Assembly: GCF_000220835.1 (NCBI RefSeq)
Contig: NZ_GL985606.1
Location: 2,543,304 to 2,601,595 of the forward strand
DNA: 58,292 bases
Source: Actinomyces sp. oral taxon 448 str. F0400
GTDB taxonomy: Bacteria; Actinomycetota; Actinomycetes; Actinomycetales; Actinomycetaceae
Direction of reading: 5' to 3'
In this document: in pieces, positions 54,731 to 58,292 of the stretch
Position numbering within the stretch: position 1 is the first letter of the stretch
Layout of the letters: each line of letters opens with the position of its first letter
The notes under the pieces: generated by a model
The model's input: only the letters and a program-made list of their open reading frames with translations
Databases searched by the model: none
What the model was told of the DNA's origin: nothing
Translations under genes and position numbers: made by a program

Positions 54731-56430
54731 CTGCTCTCCTCCTCCGACGCCCCGCCGATGCGGGACCTCTGATGCCACAGGCGGTTGGTGTCGTTGACGG
54801 CGAGCTCGGCCTCGGTCAGCTGGACGGAGACGGGGATGCCCGGCCGCCCCCCGACCTTGACCAGGAACTTGCCGCGTCCGGGCGGCTCCGCCTCGCGCCC
54901 GGTCGCCGGGTCCCAGGCCGGCGGGTCCTGCCACCCGATGAGGAGCTGCTGCTCGGCGCGGGAGAGGGGGACGGCGGAGGTCAGCTGGGGCATCTCGGCG
55001 CTGGGCAGGCCTCCGCAGATCACCATGCCCGAGCGCTCCACGAAGCCGCGGGCCTTCATCCGGTCCTCCTCGCCGGCCAGGGCGAGCAGGTCGCTCATGG
55101 TGTGCGAGATCATCGCCATGCCGGTGCCGCGCTGACGGTTGAGGCGGGTGAGCGCGTCGATCCTGTCCACCATGCCGTGGCCCGCGCGCAGAGCGCGCCA
55201 GAGCTCGTCGAGGACGACGAAGTAGTGCCGGCGCGCCTCCAGGCCGGCGTCGGCCAGCGCGTTGGCGACGTTGATGGTCCCGAATCCATTGGACCAGCAG
55301 GCCAGCAGAACCGCCGCCTGAAGGTCCATCTCGGAGTCATCGATGGAGGAGACGTCGTAGACCACGGGGGCGTCGCGGCGCATCGGGTTGGTCGTCGGCC
55401 GGGAGAAGGTCTCCCCGAGCCGACCGCCTTGAGTCAGTCCGATGAGCGAGGCCTCCAGCTCCTCGGTGATGACCCGGTAGCGCTCTGCGTTCCCGCGGTC
55501 CAGGGCGACGGCGCGCACCTGCGCCGGACCCTCGTGGATGATGGCCAGCAGGTCTCCCAGGACGGGTACCTTCCCCTGAGGGGTGAAGCGCTCGTCGAGC
55601 ACCTTCAGGGCGCGGTCGAGGATGGTCTCCTCGCGGTCGGTGGGCGGCGACGAGCGCAGGATCGTCAGGAGGGCCGAGACCATGGTGAGTCTGCGCCCGT
55701 GGGCGTCGGCGAGGACCTCCACGGCCCTGCGGTCATCGCCCGCCCGGCGCAGCTTCTCGGCCGCCATGACGGCCTCGCCCGGGTCGAGGATGTTGAGGTA
55801 GCCGCGACCGCGCCCCAGAGTGATGACCTGTCCCCCGAGCGCTTCGATGAGATCGACGTAGTCCGGCTTGAGGTCGCCGAGCACCAGCGGCATCACTCCG
55901 TAGCCGGTCAGGCCCAGGGCCATGCGCCGCACGCAGGTGGACTTGCCCAGGCCCGGTTTGCCCAGGACGAAGCAGGAGGGGTTGGAGATCAGCTTGGCCC
56001 GCTGGAACCAGCTGATCGGGTCGCAGCACAGGGTGGCGCTGGTCTGAATGTGCCGGCCCAGCGGCACCCCGACCATGGGGGTGCCGGTGCCGACCGCGAA
56101 AGGCCACAGCCCGCACACCTGGACGGTCGTGCCGCGCCATTCCCCCGGGGCCTGGATGTAGGTGGACGAGCCCCGCCCGGGCCCCAGCCAGCCCCGTGCG
56201 GGCGGCCGCCTGGGACGGATGGGCTGGGACTCGTCCCGTTCCTCGCGCCCGCCGCTCCCCCGGGCGCGTGAGCGCCGGGCTCTCCCCTTCTTCTTCGCGT
56301 TCTTCTTCGCGCCTCCGCGCGTCGAGGGCGAGTCGGGGAGGGAGGGGCGGGGGGCCGACGACGGGGAGTGGCTCGTATCCTCCCGCGTCCCGTCCCGTCC
56401 GCCCGGTACGCGCTTGTTGCGCAGCAGCAT
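54727..56430 (-). CDS. VirB4/TraC-like conjugation ATPase
   Basis: A 567-residue ATPase. A Lys/Arg-rich disordered N-terminus (about 1-75, with KKNAKKKGRARRSRARGSGG) precedes the ATPase core: Walker A FVLGKPGLGKSTCVRRMA, Walker B HYFVVLDELWRALR, and MAMISHTMSDLLALAGEEDR as a sensor-like helix. GYLNILDPGEAVMAAEKL is typical of the actinobacterial VirB4-like group. No VirB4 N-terminal domain is present; that role may be supplied by the SCO6880 protein encoded just upstream with a TGATG overlap. Confidence 0.9.
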   Translation of the reverse strand: MLLRNKRVPGGRDGTREDTSHSPSSAPRPSLPDSPSTRGGAKKNAKKKGRARRSRARGSGGREERDESQPIRPRRPPARGWLGPGRGSSTYIQAPGEWRGTTVQVCGLWPFAVGTGTPMVGVPLGRHIQTSATLCCDPISWFQRAKLISNPSCFVLGKPGLGKSTCVRRMALGLTGYGVMPLVLGDLKPDYVDLIEALGGQVITLGRGRGYLNILDPGEAVMAAEKLRRAGDDRRAVEVLADAHGRRLTMVSALLTILRSSPPTDREETILDRALKVLDERFTPQGKVPVLGDLLAIIHEGPAQVRAVALDRGNAERYRVITEELEASLIGLTQGGRLGETFSRPTTNPMRRDAPVVYDVSSIDDSEMDLQAAVLLACWSNGFGTINVANALADAGLEARRHYFVVLDELWRALRAGHGMVDRIDALTRLNRQRGTGMAMISHTMSDLLALAGEEDRMKARGFVERSGMVICGGLPSAEMPQLTSAVPLSRAEQQLLIGWQDPPAWDPATGREAEPPGRGKFLVKVGGRPGIPVSVQLTEAELAVNDTNRLWHQRSRIGGASEEESR

Positions 56431-57935
56431 CAGAACTTCTCCCTGAATTCGGAGGGCACGCGCAGGTGCTTGGACATGTTGAGGCCCAGGGGCAGCGCCG
56501 CGGCGAAGGCGCTGTCCTGGGAGCCGTAAACGGTGCGCAGCCGCAAGCGGGCCGTGGCCGCCAGGTTGTCGACGGCGGCGCGCGCGTCCGCGGCCTGAGC
56601 CGGATCCATGACCGTGGCCGTCACCAGCATCCCGAACTGCACCAGGCCCGCTCCGGTGGCCTCCTCGTTGGCGGTCGCCGAGGCGGCGCGCACGGCCAGG
56701 GTGTCGCGAGCGGCGGGCTTGTTGGAGGAGGTCATGCGGAATTCGGCGGCGCGCAAGTCCGCCTCGACGATGGCCGCGGCACGGGCGGCGTCGATGGGCC
56801 GGTACAGCAGGGAGACGCGCTTACGGGCGATCTCCTGGTGCGGGGTCAGCAGGCGGGCCAGGATCCCGGACTGGACGGTGCCGCGCGGGGCCTCGGTCAT
56901 CTCCCAGGTGACCGAGTAGCCCGAGTCGTGCCGGTAGCTGTCCCAGGCGGCCTCCGCGGACACGGGGCCCACATCGGGCCACGTCAGCTCCACGTGCTGC
57001 CCGAGCGAGTGGGCCTCGTCGATGAGCACGGCGGAGGCGGGGTCGTAGGCCACGCGCACGACCTCGCACAGGTCCTGGGCGGTCAGCGGGTGGGCGGCCC
57101 CGGCGCCGGTGGCCTGGAGCGCGGCCGTCAGACCGGGCAGGCGAGTGGCCAGCTCGTGCCCCATCTCCTCGGCCTGACGCTTCTTGGAGCCCTTGCGGTT
57201 GGCCGCACCGAAGGTGATGGCCACATAGGCCTTGACCGTCGAGGAGCCGGACGGGTAGGCGTCGACGACCTGTTCGAGCATGGCCTGGGCGAACGCGGGC
57301 GCGTCCGGATCCAGGTTGTGCATCACCTCGCGGTGCAGTCGGGTACCGGTGTCGGGCGCCGTCTCGATGGTGACCGAGGCGGATTCGATACCGGGCTCGT
57401 CCCCGAGGTTGGCCAACCAGTGCCCCCAGTCGGCCACCCAGGCGTCGATCTGTTCCTCATCCACCAGTGCGGCGCCGTCGGGCTCCGTCCCGATGACCAC
57501 CGAGTAGGAGCTGGTCGCCGGGGTGTACAGCATGCCGAATAGGCGCCCGTAGGAGTCCTCGTGCTCGCTCAACCGGGTGGACGCCGCCAGTCCGGGGAGT
57601 TGGAAGGTGCCCCACAGCGAGCGGCCGAGCGGCCCGGAGCGGTAGACGTTGGTGCGCTGCGAGCGCGCCCACCACCATGCGCCTCGGGCACTGGCCCGGC
57701 TGACCACATTCCTGCCGTGCCGATCCTTGGAGAGGACCGCGACCATGAGCACGGCGAGCACAGCGGCGAGGACGACCGCCTTGAGCAGGCCGCCGATGAG
57801 AGCGGTGAGAACCACCACGACCAGCCCCACGAGGAGCAGGGCGGTGCCGATGGTGCCCAGTCCGAGGATGCCCGCCGAGGTCGGCTTGCGCCAGTTCCCA
57901 TAGGTCCGGGGCTCCTGGATCTCAGTTGCCGCCAC
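56430..57935 (-). CDS. SCO6880 family T4SS protein
   Basis: A 501-residue protein. Two N-terminal membrane segments (about 25-70: LGLGTIGTALLLVGLVVVVL and VVLAAVLAVLMVAVLSKDR) lead to a long soluble region with RSLWGTFQLPGLAASTRLSE, AVDNLAATARLRLRTVYGSQ and AFAAALPLGLNMSKHLRVP. This matches the SCO6880 family found with VirB4-like ATPases in actinobacterial conjugative elements, which resembles the N-terminal part of VirB4. GTG 57935 is preferred because a GGGGGG run lies about eight bases upstream; GTG 57944 is in frame. It overlaps the end of the upstream gene by 14 bases. Confidence 0.9.
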   Translation of the reverse strand: MAATEIQEPRTYGNWRKPTSAGILGLGTIGTALLLVGLVVVVLTALIGGLLKAVVLAAVLAVLMVAVLSKDRHGRNVVSRASARGAWWWARSQRTNVYRSGPLGRSLWGTFQLPGLAASTRLSEHEDSYGRLFGMLYTPATSSYSVVIGTEPDGAALVDEEQIDAWVADWGHWLANLGDEPGIESASVTIETAPDTGTRLHREVMHNLDPDAPAFAQAMLEQVVDAYPSGSSTVKAYVAITFGAANRKGSKKRQAEEMGHELATRLPGLTAALQATGAGAAHPLTAQDLCEVVRVAYDPASAVLIDEAHSLGQHVELTWPDVGPVSAEAAWDSYRHDSGYSVTWEMTEAPRGTVQSGILARLLTPHQEIARKRVSLLYRPIDAARAAAIVEADLRAAEFRMTSSNKPAARDTLAVRAASATANEEATGAGLVQFGMLVTATVMDPAQAADARAAVDNLAATARLRLRTVYGSQDSAFAAALPLGLNMSKHLRVPSEFREKF

Positions 57936-58292
57936 TGGGACCACCCCCCTGGGTCATGGGAGCCCTGGCGCCGCCGGGATGGGCCCCGCTGGGGACCCTC
58001 GGCTCCTGCCTGTGCGAGGGCGAACCGCCTCCCCCTCCGGCGGCGCCGGACCCAGATCCTCCTGCGGCGGCCCCGCCGGAGGGACCGGAGCCGGAGGGCA
58101 GGGAGGGGCTCGATCCCGACTGCGAGCCGCCGGCGCCCTGCGCGGACTCTCCGGTGGCGGCCTCGGCCACGTGACGTGCGCCGGAGGCGACGGCCTTGCC
58201 CGCTTTAATGCCCGCTACCGCGGCGAGACCGATCGGACCCGCGGCCGCACCGGCCCCCGCGGCACCCGCTCCCGCTCCGGCACCGCCGGCCC
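57922..58292 (-). CDS. VirB6/TrbL-like T4SS protein, C-terminal part only
   Basis: The frame is open to the right edge, so only the last 120 or so residues are visible. The visible part has small-residue stretches rich in Ala and Gly, then AAGPIGLAAVAGIKAGKAVA, and a disordered Gly/Ser/Pro tail ending in TQGGGPSGGN. Large channel proteins at this position, just before SCO6880 genes, usually end in such tails. The assignment to VirB6/TrbL rests on position and composition rather than on a conserved motif. Confidence 0.6.
   Translation of the reverse strand, partial: AGGAGAGAGAAGAGAAAGPIGLAAVAGIKAGKAVASGARHVAEAATGESAQGAGGSQSGSSPSLPSGSGPSGGAAAGGSGSGAAGGGGGSPSHRQEPRVPSGAHPGGARAPMTQGGGPSGGN

Overview
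The window is about 58 kb of very GC-rich DNA with GTG starts, many ATGA/GTGA stop-start overlaps and strong third-position GC bias. The gene set (MtrA/MtrB, WhiB2, DUF3499, DUF5719, GlfT-like transferase with Glf, SCO6880-type conjugation proteins) points to an actinobacterium. Genus Actinomyces or a close relative is the likeliest source; that is inference from gene content, since no rRNA is present. No tRNA, rRNA, CRISPR array, insertion sequence or integrase was seen.

Region 1 (1-19760) is a conserved actinobacterial core. It holds mtrA-mtrB (mtrB runs off the left edge), a GPDPase_memb-type membrane protein, a DUF4129-DUF4350-MoxR-DUF58 operon, and divergent SpoIIM and RDD genes. Next comes a minus-strand block of whiB2, a 1352-residue membrane glycosyltransferase, DUF5719, a zincin-like protein that has lost its HExxH motif, DUF3499 and Trm112. 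TIGR03089 and manA end the region.

Region 2 (19858-35918) is a surface polysaccharide locus. It encodes dTDP-rhamnose synthesis (rmlA, a fused rmlC-rmlD, rmlB), three family 2 glycosyltransferases, a DUF2304 protein and two MATE/Wzx-like flippases. Inside it is a phosphocholine module: a three-domain protein (winged helix + LicC-like cytidylyltransferase + LicA-like choline kinase), a LicB-like transporter and a LicD-like phosphocholine transferase. The region closes with a secreted amidase-glucosaminidase that carries choline-binding-type repeats. Together these look like a system that takes up choline, activates it, attaches it to a rhamnose-containing glycan, and anchors a cell-wall hydrolase to it.

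Region 3 (36060-51506) is a second glycan system. A minus-strand operon encodes glf, a GlfT-like galactofuranosyltransferase and a Wzm/Wzt-type ABC exporter, followed by an OafA/SGNH acyltransferase. Three paralogous DUF6541 polytopic membrane proteins then surround a double-domain family 2 glycosyltransferase.

Region 4 (51584-58292) holds a short GT4-like gene with an unexplained C-terminus, then the start of a conjugative type IV secretion module: DUF4913, TraD/VirD4, VirB4-like ATPase, SCO6880 and a VirB6/TrbL-like protein cut by the right edge. The long ORFs antisense to the genes listed here were judged to be high-GC shadows.
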